Assembly: GCA_046292765.1 (NCBI GenBank) | Contig: JBKBQA010000001.1 | Location: 620,001 to 684,000 of the forward strand | Length of the DNA stretch: 64,000 nucleotides | DNA from: PGZG01 sp046292765 | GTDB lineage: Bacteria; Pseudomonadota; Gammaproteobacteria; Pseudomonadales; Alcanivoracaceae | Reading direction: 5' to 3' | In this document: one piece after another, positions 35,440-44,256 of the stretch | Layout of the letters: each line of letters opens with the position of its first letter | Numbering within the stretch: position 1 is the first letter of the stretch | Notes under the pieces: generated by a model | The model's input: the letters and a program-made list of their open reading frames with translations, nothing else | Databases searched by the model: none | What the model was told of the DNA's origin: nothing | Program-made: the position numbers and the translations under genes

Positions 35440-35456
35440 CGCACCAAAGTGGTGCC
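35440..35456. promoter_or_regulatory. Strong NtrC-like enhancer site upstream of the TorF-like gene
   Basis: CGCACCAAAGTGGTGCC against TGCACCAAAATGGTGCA: 14 of 17 agree, and both half-sites (GCACC, GGTGC) are complete. It is centred about 150 nt upstream of the predicted start. A weaker half-site (TTGGTGC at 35428-35434) could form a second site two helical turns away. The main site touches the lipoprotein gene whose coding region ends at 35461. Confidence 0.7.
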
Positions 35457-35460
35457 ATTG

Positions 35461-35931
35461 TCATGGGCAGGCTCCGTCGCTCGGCTTCACGCTCTGCTCA
35501 ACCCAGACATCGCCGTCGAGGCGAAAGGCGCTGATGGCGCAGGCGGGTGACTTCTCCAGATGAAGCCGATAGGTCTCGCCAGTGACGCTGTCAAAGCTGA
35601 CGGTGCGCAGGCACAACTTGCGTGCTTCTAAGCGCCCTCGCTGGGAGTGGCGGAACCCGGCGGTCACCGTGCTGTTGGCGGGGATCATGGTGCGGACCTC
35701 CGGGCTTTTTTTCATGGCCTCATTGAGATCTTCCAGCATTTTGTAACCGCCGAGGCCGACCGACAGATCGGTATTCCTGAGCTGCTTTTCTGCGGCGCAT
35801 ATCACCGGCTGGGCGGTAACGCCATCACTGGTAAAAACCAGCGTGGCGGAATCGTCGCCGCTATAGTTGGCATAATGCGCGGACTGGCAGGCGCTTAACA
35901 GGCCGAGGGCGGCAAGCAGAACGTACTTCAT
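35461..35931 (-). CDS. Small putative lipoprotein
   Basis: A 156-residue protein beginning MKYVLLAALGLLSACQS: a lipoprotein signal with lipobox LSAC (Cys15). The mature region contains ATLVFTSDGVTAQPVICAAEKQ, paired cysteines (ICAAE, KLCLRT, PACAI, DGACP) and beta-strand character, suggesting a small disulfide-bonded envelope domain. No family recognised. Start at 35931 chosen for the signal peptide over 35964. Confidence 0.7.
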   Translation of the reverse strand: MKYVLLAALGLLSACQSAHYANYSGDDSATLVFTSDGVTAQPVICAAEKQLRNTDLSVGLGGYKMLEDLNEAMKKSPEVRTMIPANSTVTAGFRHSQRGRLEARKLCLRTVSFDSVTGETYRLHLEKSPACAISAFRLDGDVWVEQSVKPSDGACP

Positions 35932-35999
35932 GGTGACTCCATGCATCGTTGGATTAGCTGGCAAGGTTCCGGGCTGTCACCAGTCCCGTCAAGCGTGAT

Positions 36000-37070
36000 T
36001 CAACGGGGTGGAGGGTATGAAGCAGGCTGGTCAGGTTCGTGGAACCATAGCTGCAGCGCGTCGCGGGTCAGTGCCGGGCGTTGCTTCGGCAGCGGTATCC
36101 AGCGATCCCAGGCGCCAGTCGCGGCGCTGAGAAACTCCAGTAGTGGCATGTGTTGGCGCAGCACCCGGTGATGGCGATGGTCGATCACCGGATTGAAATA
36201 GCCGAGAAAATCCAGCGCCTGCCGGGGGTTCTTTCGCACCCATAACCAGGAGCCCATTTCCAGCGTAAAGGGCAAGAACAAGCGGTGCTGTGGCGCTTCG
36301 ACAAACGCGTCATAGAGGTAATCCCACAGATCACCGTGGGTGGTGTAGTTCACGGACTGTGGCTCGATCAGATAGTGATGCATGTGCGGGTTGCTGCGTT
36401 GCATCAGTTGTCGCAGCGCGTAAACCTCGGCGATATGGGTGATCGGCCGGTGACTGCGTGCGTAACAGCTCCACAGTCGATCCTGACGACCGAAGCCGCT
36501 GTGGCAATCCAGTGTCATCGAGAACGGTGCCGCCATGACCCGCTCCTGCACCACCCGGATCAGCGCTGTTGCTTCAGGTTCCATCGGCGCGCCACGACGA
36601 CCACGGTACCAGGGCAGCCAGGGGCCAAGACGATGGCCGCCCACCAGAAACGGCACCTTGCCCATGGCATCAATGGGTGCATTGCGCATCAGGTCGACAC
36701 CGGCCGGATTGCTGCGTTTGCGTAGCGCCATGCCACCGGGATTAACGATCGGCATGATCACCAGCCGCACCTGTTCCAGCCGCCGGTGCAGGGCGTCATC
36801 CCAGTGCAGTCGCTCTACCAGCGTGTGAAGCCAGGCCAGCACAATTTGTGAGCCGATCCGTTCGACGCCGTGGACACCGCCAAATAGGCCGAATACCGGC
36901 ACGCCGGGACGCGGATTGCCGAGTTCCAGTACCCACACCGGCAGCGTCTTATCACCGTGCTGCACGCTCAGCACCTGCTCGCAGCGCAGCCAGCGGCTGC
37001 CGCGATCCATGATGGACCGAAGATGTACCAGTTCCGGCAGCTGATCTGAGGTGTCGAGACTCGGGTCCAT
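36000..37070 (-). CDS. M14-family zinc carboxypeptidase-like protein
   Basis: A 356-residue protein with the M14 metal pattern: H67-G-V-E70 in LFGGVHGVERIGSQI, MPIVNPGGMALRKRSNPAGVDLMRN (substrate loop), TLDCHSGFG (third zinc ligand) and a late glutamate in FTLEMGSWLW. No signal peptide, so probably cytosolic. Such stand-alone M14 proteins in Proteobacteria are often called succinylglutamate-desuccinylase-like or DUF2817-like; the substrate is unknown. Start at 37070 chosen over the proline-rich upstream extension. Confidence 0.78.
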   Translation of the reverse strand: MDPSLDTSDQLPELVHLRSIMDRGSRWLRCEQVLSVQHGDKTLPVWVLELGNPRPGVPVFGLFGGVHGVERIGSQIVLAWLHTLVERLHWDDALHRRLEQVRLVIMPIVNPGGMALRKRSNPAGVDLMRNAPIDAMGKVPFLVGGHRLGPWLPWYRGRRGAPMEPEATALIRVVQERVMAAPFSMTLDCHSGFGRQDRLWSCYARSHRPITHIAEVYALRQLMQRSNPHMHHYLIEPQSVNYTTHGDLWDYLYDAFVEAPQHRLFLPFTLEMGSWLWVRKNPRQALDFLGYFNPVIDHRHHRVLRQHMPLLEFLSAATGAWDRWIPLPKQRPALTRDALQLWFHEPDQPASYPPPR

Positions 37071-37235
37071 GGGCGGGCTCGGAGGCGGAGGATGACGAGT
37101 CTGCGTCAGTGATATGGCAGACAGATGACGATAAGCCGCGTTGTTGTCATCACATCGTGATCGGATTGTCACCGCGCAGTCATTGCCTGCACTGAGGATG
37201 GGCGTCAGCGTCCCCAGTGACTCAGGAGAGTGCCT

Positions 37236-37877
37236 GTGCTGCCGTCGATGAGCCTGCCAGCGTTACAGACCGGGGATTTGCTGTTGTTTTCAGGGCGCGG
37301 CTGGAGCAGCGATGTGATTCGCTGGTTTACCGGCAGTAACTGGACTCACGTCGGCGTGATTGTCTGCCTTGATGAAGCCGGCGAGCCGCTGGTGTTCGAA
37401 TCCACTCTGTCGCCCGAATCCGTCGATCTGTTTCGCGGCGAAGCCTGCTCCGGCGTCACGCTGGTACCCCTGAGTCGCAGGATCGCGGACTACCAGGGCG
37501 ATATTGTCCTGCGCCGCCGTGAAGGCGCCCCGCTCGGCGGTCGTCAGCGCCGGCTGGTGCGGCGACTGGTGCAGCGTCTCTATCGTCGGCCCTATCGCCA
37601 TTACCTGTGGCGCCAGTTGCTGGATGCCTGGCCCGGCGTGCGCCGCGATTATCGCGGCATGTTCTGCAGTGAGCTGGTGGCAGAGCTGTATCGTCGCCTT
37701 GGCTGGTTGCCGCGGGATATTCGCGCGGGTGGCTATGTACCGGGGCATTTCGGGCAGGATGAGTTTCTGCTGCAGGAGGGCGCGTTGTCGGCACCGCTGT
37801 GGCTGAAGCGTGACCGGGCTATGCCGTCGGTCGGTAAGCACGAAAAAAAATCTGCACTGGTTGTTGCCGGTCGCTGA
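37236..37877 (+). CDS. YiiX/YebB-like permuted papain-fold enzyme
   Basis: About 213 residues. The circularly permuted NlpC/P60-like layout is visible: LQTGDLLLFSGRGWSSDVIRWFTGSNWTHVGVIV with the catalytic His, and RGMFCSELVAELYRRLGW with the catalytic Cys. Members hydrolyse amide or ester bonds of lipids or peptidoglycan-related substrates. GTG at 37236 was preferred because AGGAG (37224-37228) lies 7 nt upstream; the GTG at 37230 is too close. Divergent from the M14 gene. Confidence 0.78.
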   Translation: MLPSMSLPALQTGDLLLFSGRGWSSDVIRWFTGSNWTHVGVIVCLDEAGEPLVFESTLSPESVDLFRGEACSGVTLVPLSRRIADYQGDIVLRRREGAPLGGRQRRLVRRLVQRLYRRPYRHYLWRQLLDAWPGVRRDYRGMFCSELVAELYRRLGWLPRDIRAGGYVPGHFGQDEFLLQEGALSAPLWLKRDRAMPSVGKHEKKSALVVAGR

Positions 37878-38039
37878 AACTGTGGAGTATGTTACTGAAC
37901 AAGGGTGGCCACCCGATTTGTAATTCTGACTACTGCCTGCAACCGGAAGGAGAGGGCGGCAGAGGGTGGCGTCACTTTAGAACTCTCTGCTGCTGTGAAC
38001 TGTAAACGTCACATCACGACCACAGCGAGAGGAATACGC

Positions 38040-39536
38040 ATGGAAGAGCGCGCGGCACTGCTTCGTTCCGTTGATAGCACTTCACCCACTTCGCGATCCG
38101 CATCCGCCACCAGCCGCAAGCGCCAGCCAGGTTCTCCACCCGACACCCCCACTGCCGAACGGCAGAAAGTCTATGTCCTTGATACCAATGTTCTGATTCA
38201 TGATCCCAACTCGGTCATGAACTTCGATGAGCACCGGGTCGTGATTCCGATGACGGTGCTGGAAGAACTCGACAAGCTTAAATCCGGAAAATCCAACATT
38301 GCCGCCGATTGCCGCGCGGCGATTCGTCTGATTGATCAGGTGCTCGGCGATGCTTCGCCGGATGAGGTGGAAGCCGGCGTGCCGATCCGTCGTCCACAGC
38401 GACCTGATGGCAGTCTGTCGGTGCTGATGCCCAGGCAGCAGGACGAAGAAAAGCCCTTGCTGCCCGAGCATCTGAATGACAACCGCATCATTAACGACAT
38501 CGCCGCACTGATCGCCCGTGATCCCGCCCGCCATTACGTGCTGGTGACGAAAGACATCAATATGCGGCTCAAGTCCCGCGCCTGTGGTATTGATGCCGAG
38601 GACTATCACACCGATCAGCTGCTCAGCGACATCGGTCAAATGACGCGCGGCTATTTCGAGATTGAAGGCAGCCTGTGGGATCGGGTCGATCAGGTCGATA
38701 CCGTGCAACAGGGCTGCGATACCCTGCATCGCATTTCCCACGGTCTGCTGGTGAGTGAAATTCTTGGTGAGGAGGTGTTCCCCAATCAGTACCTGATCGA
38801 CGAGCAAGGCTTTGTTGGCCGGGTGCAGTCGGTGGATCAGGGTGTGGTGACGATCCTGCATCTGCAGCGCAGTGCGCTGATGGAGCAAAGCGCCTGGGGA
38901 CTGACGCCGATGAATATCCATCAGGCCATTGCCCTGCACCTGCTGCTGGACCCCGATGTGCACCTGGTGACCCTGACCGGTGCTGCGGGCTCAGGCAAAA
39001 CCATTCTGGCGCTGGCGGCAGCGATTGAAATGACGGTGGAGCAACGGCGCTTCAACAAGATCATTGCGACCCGATCGACGCCGCCACTGGCCGAGGATCA
39101 TGGCTTCCTGCCGGGCACCGAGGAAGAAAAAATGGATCCCTGGCTTGGCGCCATCAACGACAATATCGAGGCACTTCATCTCAATGACGAAAATCCCGGC
39201 GGTTCCATCGAGTACGTCAAGGAGCGCGCCAATATCCAGTTCAAGGCACTCAACTACATCCGCGGTCGCAGCTTCCAGCGCAGCCTGATCCTGATCGACG
39301 AGAGCCAGAACCTGACGCCGCATCAGATGAAGGCGATCATTACCCGCGCCGGAGAGGGGTCGAAGGTGGTCTGCCTTGGCAACCTTGCCCAGATCGACAC
39401 TCCCTACCTCACCGCTACCAGCTCCGGGCTCACCTACATGACCGAACGGTTCAAGGGCTTCCGCTTTGGTGGTTCGGTGCAGCTCAATGGCGTGCCACGC
39501 TCGGTGCTGGCGGAATACGCGGAACAACACCTCTGA
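38040..39536 (+). CDS. PIN-domain-fused PhoH ATPase (YlaK/PhoH2 type)
   Basis: A 498-residue protein. An N-terminal PIN nuclease domain (~42-190) has D48 in VYVLDTNVLIHDP, MTVLEELDKLKSGKSN and YVLVTKDINMRLKSRACG. A C-terminal PhoH domain has Walker A LTGAAGSGKTILALA and Walker B LILIDESQNLTPHQMKAIITRAGEGSKVVCLGN. The family is proposed to couple RNA unwinding to PIN cleavage. Start at 38040 chosen; earlier in-frame codons encode a non-conserved extension. It is the second PhoH paralogue in the window. Confidence 0.9.
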   Translation: MEERAALLRSVDSTSPTSRSASATSRKRQPGSPPDTPTAERQKVYVLDTNVLIHDPNSVMNFDEHRVVIPMTVLEELDKLKSGKSNIAADCRAAIRLIDQVLGDASPDEVEAGVPIRRPQRPDGSLSVLMPRQQDEEKPLLPEHLNDNRIINDIAALIARDPARHYVLVTKDINMRLKSRACGIDAEDYHTDQLLSDIGQMTRGYFEIEGSLWDRVDQVDTVQQGCDTLHRISHGLLVSEILGEEVFPNQYLIDEQGFVGRVQSVDQGVVTILHLQRSALMEQSAWGLTPMNIHQAIALHLLLDPDVHLVTLTGAAGSGKTILALAAAIEMTVEQRRFNKIIATRSTPPLAEDHGFLPGTEEEKMDPWLGAINDNIEALHLNDENPGGSIEYVKERANIQFKALNYIRGRSFQRSLILIDESQNLTPHQMKAIITRAGEGSKVVCLGNLAQIDTPYLTATSSGLTYMTERFKGFRFGGSVQLNGVPRSVLAEYAEQHL

Positions 39537-39584
39537 CCTGTTGTCACGGTGGCATAGGCGTTAGAGTACGCCTTTGCCGCCGTT

Positions 39585-39603
39585 GGCCCCTGCATGAGGG
39601 GCC
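39585..39603. terminator. Hairpin after the PIN-PhoH gene
   Basis: GGCCCC-TGCATGA-GGGGCC, a 6-bp GC stem between the PIN-PhoH gene and the OmpW-like gene. It lacks a T-run, so it is a weak terminator candidate. Confidence 0.45.
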
Positions 39604-39623
39604 TGAGTCTGAGGAGTTAGCGC

Positions 39624-40274
39624 ATGAAGCGTTTTGCCGGCCTGCTGGTGATGCTGCCGTGTCTGTCTGTGCCCGTTGCCGGAGCCTATGAGAAAACCGA
39701 TCTGGTCTGGCGCTTTTCGTTGTCCACCTACCAACCGGATTCTGGCAGCGAGTTGCTGGTGATGCCGCCGGTGGGGGCCGAGATCGACACCAACCGCGAC
39801 ACCCGGATCGGCATCGCCGCCAGTTATATGGTCACTGACCATATCGGGGTGGGCGTTCACACTGCCTGGCCGTTCGGCATCAATTTCTACGCTGATGATG
39901 GCCTGAGTCGCAGCCGCGCTGGCCGCACCCGCGTGCTACCGGTGACCACCACGGTGCAGTATCACCTGCCGCGCTTTGGCCGGGCCAAGCCCTGGCTCGG
40001 GGTGGGCTGGAACTACACCCGTTTCTCGAAGGAGTCGGTTGGCACCGGGTTGGCGGCAAGTGCCGATGGCCTGAATCTGCAATCTGCCCGCGGACTGGCG
40101 GGAGAGGTGGGGGTCGACTGGGATATGGACGGCAATTTCGGTCTCAGTGTCCATGTGCTGAGGGTGGCCAGTGAGACCATCATGGCGTATTCCGATACCG
40201 GCGTTAGCGCCGACAACGTCCGTCTGACCCTTGATCCCTGGATCTGGAGCGTCGGGCTGTCGCGCCGATTCTGA
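39624..40274 (+). CDS. OmpW-family outer-membrane protein
   Basis: A 216-residue barrel protein. Signal peptide MKRFAGLLVMLPCLSVPVAGA; mature region WRFSLSTYQPDSGSELLVMPP, RIGIAASYMVTDHIGVGVHTAWPFGINF, TTTVQYHLPRFGRAKPWLGVGWNYTRF, and a C-terminal aromatic end (WSVGLSRRF). This layout of eight strands with a variable loop after the PFG region is OmpW-like. OmpW proteins form a narrow hydrophobic channel; the solute is unknown here. Confidence 0.85.
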   Translation: MKRFAGLLVMLPCLSVPVAGAYEKTDLVWRFSLSTYQPDSGSELLVMPPVGAEIDTNRDTRIGIAASYMVTDHIGVGVHTAWPFGINFYADDGLSRSRAGRTRVLPVTTTVQYHLPRFGRAKPWLGVGWNYTRFSKESVGTGLAASADGLNLQSARGLAGEVGVDWDMDGNFGLSVHVLRVASETIMAYSDTGVSADNVRLTLDPWIWSVGLSRRF

Positions 40275-40287
40275 TGCTGGCCGGCGT

Positions 40288-41544
40288 TCAGCCGGCCGCG
40301 CTGTCGGCCTTGCCCGCCGGGTCCGCTTCGGTCAGCAGTTCTTCGGGCGGGTAAACGCAATCCAGCTTCATGCCGATGGCCTTTTCTAGCTGTGGCAGCA
40401 GGAAGGCGTCGTCCTCACAGGCAAAGCTGATCGAGGTGCCGCTGGCGCCGGCACGACCGGTACGACCAATGCGGTGGACGTAATCCTCCGGGTCTTCCGG
40501 CAGGTTGTAGTTGACCACGTGGCTGACGCCATCGATATGGATGCCGCGTCCGGCCACATCGGTGGCAATCAGCACCTGTACCTTGCCGCTGCGGAAGGAT
40601 TCCAGTGTCCGCGTGCGCTGGGTCTGCGGCACATCACCGGAAATCATCGCTGCCTTGATGCCCTTGCGCTGCAGCTTTTCGAACAGCTTGCGGGTGATGT
40701 CGCGACGGTTGGCGAACACCATGACCTTGTCGAGGTTCTCGCGGGTAATCAGGTTGTAGAGCAGGGTGAACTTTTTATCTTTCTCGGTGATGTAGACCTT
40801 CTGGTCGACCCGCTCGGTGGTGACCTGCTCCGGCTCGATCTCGACGATTTCCGGGGTGACGGTCCAGCGGCTGGCCAGATTCATCACATCCTGGCTAAAG
40901 GTGGCCGAGAACAGCAGCGTCTGACGGAACTGGGAAGACGGCGTCAGGCGCACGATGCGTTTCACGTCGGGGATAAAGCCCATGTCGAGCATGCGGTCGG
41001 CCTCATCAATTACCAGTACCTCGATGCGATCCAGCCACAGGTCGCGGCGGTTGGCGAAATCCAGCAGCCGACCCGGAGTAGCCACCAGAATATCCAGCTC
41101 CGTTTTCTGCAGCTGATCCTGCTGACGATTGAAGTTCATGCCACCGACCACGCTCATCACTGACAGCCCGGTGTATTTGCCGAGCTGGTGAGCGTCTTTC
41201 TCGATCTGCATCACCAGTTCGCGGGTTGGGGCAATGATCAGGGCGCGCGGTTCGCCAGCGTGGCGCTTGACGGTGAGTGGATTGCGCAGCAGATCGTTGA
41301 TGACTGTGACCAGGAACGCTGCCGTTTTGCCGGTGCCGGTTTGAGCCCGGCCAATGGCATCGGCGCCCGCCAGCGTGTGGTGCAACACTTCGGCCTGAAT
41401 CGGGGTGCAGTACTGGAAGCCGGCCTCGGCGATACCGCGCATCAGGCGCGGGTCGAGGTCGAAGTCGTGGAATCGGGTGGCGCCTTCTTTCTCGACAACC
41501 TGGAATTGCTCCAGGGTCCAGCTGTCATTCACGTCTTGCGTCAT
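40288..41544 (-). CDS. rhlB: DEAD-box RNA helicase RhlB
   Basis: A 418-residue helicase. Q-motif FHDFDLDPRLMRGIAEAGFQYCTPIQ, motif I AQTGTGKT, Ia PTRELVMQI, II VIDEADRML, III FSATF, IV/V VLIATDVAGRGIHIDGV, VI HRIGRTGRAG. The opening and the EVLHHTLAGADAIGRAQTG segment fit RhlB of pseudomonad type. RhlB unwinds RNA for degradosome nucleases. The short acidic C-terminus lacks a long basic tail. Confidence 0.92.
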   Translation of the reverse strand: MTQDVNDSWTLEQFQVVEKEGATRFHDFDLDPRLMRGIAEAGFQYCTPIQAEVLHHTLAGADAIGRAQTGTGKTAAFLVTVINDLLRNPLTVKRHAGEPRALIIAPTRELVMQIEKDAHQLGKYTGLSVMSVVGGMNFNRQQDQLQKTELDILVATPGRLLDFANRRDLWLDRIEVLVIDEADRMLDMGFIPDVKRIVRLTPSSQFRQTLLFSATFSQDVMNLASRWTVTPEIVEIEPEQVTTERVDQKVYITEKDKKFTLLYNLITRENLDKVMVFANRRDITRKLFEKLQRKGIKAAMISGDVPQTQRTRTLESFRSGKVQVLIATDVAGRGIHIDGVSHVVNYNLPEDPEDYVHRIGRTGRAGASGTSISFACEDDAFLLPQLEKAIGMKLDCVYPPEELLTEADPAGKADSAAG

Positions 41545-41622
41545 CGCTGCATCTTCACATCAGGTCGTCGTTTGAGCGGCCATTGTATGCAAAGTGGACG
41601 TCAATGTCGTCATGCAACCCGA

Positions 41623-41636
41623 TTGCGGGAGCGGCC
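41623..41636. repeat. Lone REP half-element
   Basis: TTGCGGGAGCGGCC in the gap between rhlB and the SDR gene matches the arm core of the repeat at 20375-20478. No complementary arm is seen nearby. Confidence 0.5.
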
Positions 41637-41666
41637 ATCCTGCCATTCCCACAACGGGGACAAGGA

Positions 41667-42509
41667 TCAGGCTCGGCGGCGCAGCAGTTTATGACCGCTG
41701 ACCATCAGCTTCTGGTAACTGGTGGGCAGCAGGCGCTGCAAGGTGTCGATGGCCACCGCATCGGGGCCGATCAGAACCCGGCGCTTGTTGGCGCGGATGC
41801 CGCTGATGATGGTGGCCGCAGCCTGCTCCGGGGTGGTGCGGAACAGCTTTTCAAACTGCTTTTTCGACGCTTCCGGGTCCATGCCGGTGAAACGGCTGAC
41901 GTCGGCGGTCATGCGGGCGTTGCGGGCGATGTTGGTCTTGATACCACCCGGGTGCACACTGGTGCAGGACACCGAACCGCCTTCCAGTTCCAGTTCCTGA
42001 CGCAGCGATTCGGTAAAGCCGCGCACCGCGAACTTGGCGGCATTATAGGCCGACTGGCTCGGCACCCCGATCAGGCCGAAAACGCTGGAGACGTTGACGA
42101 TATGGCCCTCTCCAGCCTTCTTCAGATAGGGCAGGAATGCCTTGGTGCCATACACCACACCCCAGAAGTTGATGCCCATCAGCCACTCGAAATCCTCGTA
42201 GCTCATGTCGTCGACGGTGGAGCCCAGTGCCACGCCGGCATTGTTGATGACGAGGTTTACGGTGCCGAATTGTTTCGCCACCTTGTCGGCATAGGCATAC
42301 ACCGCTTCGCGATCAGCCACATCAAGACGATCGGCGATGACATTCCGGCCGGCATCTTTCAGCTCCTTGGCGACCTGCTTGACCGAGGCTTCGTTGATGT
42401 CCGACAGGGCCAGCTTGCAGCCGGCGGCGCCCAGTTCGAAGGCCAACGCCCGGCCAATGCCGGAGCCGGCACCGGTGATGACGGCAACGCGATCACGGAA
42501 GGATTTCAT
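41667..42509 (-). CDS. Short-chain dehydrogenase/reductase
   Basis: A 280-residue classical SDR. The cofactor motif is TGAGSGIGRALA near residue 12. NNAGVALG follows, then the catalytic Ser-Tyr-Lys in VSSVFGLIGVPSQSAYNAAKFAVRGF. The aspartate after the second strand (LALSDIN) suggests preference for NAD over NADP. The C-terminal stretch (TPEQAAATIISGIRANKRRVLIGPDA) is typical of a large oxidoreductase group of unknown substrate. Start at 42509 gives a normal Rossmann N-terminus. Confidence 0.88.
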   Translation of the reverse strand: MKSFRDRVAVITGAGSGIGRALAFELGAAGCKLALSDINEASVKQVAKELKDAGRNVIADRLDVADREAVYAYADKVAKQFGTVNLVINNAGVALGSTVDDMSYEDFEWLMGINFWGVVYGTKAFLPYLKKAGEGHIVNVSSVFGLIGVPSQSAYNAAKFAVRGFTESLRQELELEGGSVSCTSVHPGGIKTNIARNARMTADVSRFTGMDPEASKKQFEKLFRTTPEQAAATIISGIRANKRRVLIGPDAVAIDTLQRLLPTSYQKLMVSGHKLLRRRA

Positions 42510-42586
42510 GAGGACTCCATTGGTGACTGACAAAGTGCCGGCGAGTGTAGCGGCTGCTATCCGGCTTGTCGGGCCAATTATGTCGC

Positions 42587-43339
42587 TCAGATTGTGCGGG
42601 TGATGGCTCTGGCGCCTTCTTCCTTGAGCGCTCCGGCGATCGTGCTGCGGGTGCGCTGGGCAAGATCGTCCAGATCGGCTTCGCTGAGGCCCTGTACCGG
42701 AATCGCCTGATGGAGGGTGATGCGTACTTCGCCGGGATTCAGCTGCAGGGTGCCGGCGGGGAGGATGTCCCGGGTGCCGTCAATGGTCACCGGGAGCACC
42801 GGCAGTTGCAGATCCAGCGCCATGTTGAAGGCCCCTTTCTTGAACGGCTTGAGAATGCCGTCCCGGCTGCGGGTGCCTTCGGGGAAGAACAGGATGCTGG
42901 TGCCGGGTGTGATGCGGTCACGGGCGGCATCCAGTGATGCCAGCGCAGCCTGACGGTTGCTGCGATCAATAAAGATATGGCCCAGAGCTTCACAGCTGAT
43001 GCCGATCACCGGCACATTGCGCAGCTCCTGCTTCATCACCCAGCGCAGATCCATGCCGAGCCAGCCGTACAGTACCCAGATGTCGAAGTGGCTCAGATGG
43101 TTGGCGGCAATGACGTAGCTTTGCCCGGGGCGAACATGCTCGGCGCCATCAATGTGGACCTTTACCCCGCTGACAAACAGGCCAAGCCGTGCCCAGGGTA
43201 CAGCGGTGATACGGGCTGTTCTGGCCGGGCCGAGAAACGGCACAACGAGCAGACACAGCATGCCGAAAAACAGGGTCGATAATACCACTACCGGAATGAA
43301 GATCAGCCAGACATGAATCAGGTGCAGAATCCGGACCAT
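42587..43339 (-). CDS. plsC: 1-acyl-sn-glycerol-3-phosphate acyltransferase
   Basis: A 250-residue membrane acyltransferase making phosphatidic acid from lysophosphatidic acid. N-terminal hydrophobic helices (residues ~5-40), catalytic H-x4-D in AANHLSHFDIWV, binding motif FPEGTRSRDG, and later LPVTIDGTRDILP. Start at 43339 with GGAGAAACAGG upstream. Downstream of the START-domain gene in the same direction (32 nt). Confidence 0.9.
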   Translation of the reverse strand: MVRILHLIHVWLIFIPVVVLSTLFFGMLCLLVVPFLGPARTARITAVPWARLGLFVSGVKVHIDGAEHVRPGQSYVIAANHLSHFDIWVLYGWLGMDLRWVMKQELRNVPVIGISCEALGHIFIDRSNRQAALASLDAARDRITPGTSILFFPEGTRSRDGILKPFKKGAFNMALDLQLPVLPVTIDGTRDILPAGTLQLNPGEVRITLHQAIPVQGLSEADLDDLAQRTRSTIAGALKEEGARAITRTI

Positions 43340-43370
43340 CCTGTTTCTCCTTGATGCCAGGCCGGCCGCG

Positions 43371-44162
43371 TCAGGGTCGGGTCGGGTTGCTCTGACTGGC
43401 GGGCATGTCAATCAGCGGCGCTGCTGGCGGGTTACCGTACAGGTAACTTCTAGCTGGCAGCCGGTTGGCCGGTCGTCCCGGACCGCGCAGCTCGATGTAG
43501 TCAAAGAACTGATTCTGGTAGTCCGGCCGGGTGATGATCCGGCGCAGTCGCTCCAGAGTGAAATAAGGCGCATCCCTGAGCAGTACGTTGGCCAGCCAGG
43601 CCGGGATGTAGCCGCCCGGGTCGAGGACCAGTTGATAGACCACCTGAGCCTCGTCGTCGCCGAGCCGGGTAATCTGGAAGATGCCTTCCATCTCAGGAAA
43701 ACGGACATAGCGATCGTTAGCGGGCAGCAGGGTCGGGCGGTTATTGAGATAAACAGTAATGCTTTCCAGCTCCGGCGATATGGTCTGCTCGACCCTTGCC
43801 TGGAGCACCGCCTCCCGGTCATTCAGGGGCCAGGGCAGCTGGGTGGTGAAGCGCAGATAGCGCAGCATTGGTCCATCGCGGCGGAATTCATCGGCGCCAT
43901 CCACGAAGTGGAGCCAGCGCGGATAGCTGGGGTAATCCTCCAGCAGGGCGGCCAGAGCATACTCGTCGGAAAGCCTGATCCGGCTGACGCCGCGGAACGT
44001 CTTCAGGCGCGAGTCGTCCCGGTGACGCATAAAGACCTGAATGCCATTGCGATCAGTAATCAGCTTCCAGGCCGGGTCAAGCTCCGGATCATCACTGATA
44101 CTGGCGTGGCTCAGGGCGGCCGTGGCAAGGGCCAGCAGCAGGGCAATCAGGCGAAGGCTCAT
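43371..44162 (-). CDS. START-domain lipid-binding-like protein, secreted
   Basis: A 263-residue protein with signal peptide (MSLRLIALLLALATAALSHA). A START-like fold follows: AWKLITDRNGIQVFMRHRDDSRLKTFRGVSRIR, LLEDYPSYPRWLHFVDGADE, LPWPLNDREAVL, and a long C-terminal helix FTLERLRRIITRPDYQ. Similar periplasmic START proteins occur widely in Gammaproteobacteria without a known ligand. Probably cotranscribed with plsC. Confidence 0.8.
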   Translation of the reverse strand: MSLRLIALLLALATAALSHASISDDPELDPAWKLITDRNGIQVFMRHRDDSRLKTFRGVSRIRLSDEYALAALLEDYPSYPRWLHFVDGADEFRRDGPMLRYLRFTTQLPWPLNDREAVLQARVEQTISPELESITVYLNNRPTLLPANDRYVRFPEMEGIFQITRLGDDEAQVVYQLVLDPGGYIPAWLANVLLRDAPYFTLERLRRIITRPDYQNQFFDYIELRGPGRPANRLPARSYLYGNPPAAPLIDMPASQSNPTRP

Positions 44163-44256
44163 CCATTTCTCCCGGGAATATAGGCGGGAGTATAGGCAAC
44201 GCTAGTGTTTGTCACAATTGACAGCTAGGGGGACAAGTGTCCTTTATCGTTGCTGT

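Noticed and set aside
35338..35563. Short plus-strand frames upstream of the lipoprotein end
   Set aside because: They cover the sigma-54/NtrC control region and show no protein-like features.
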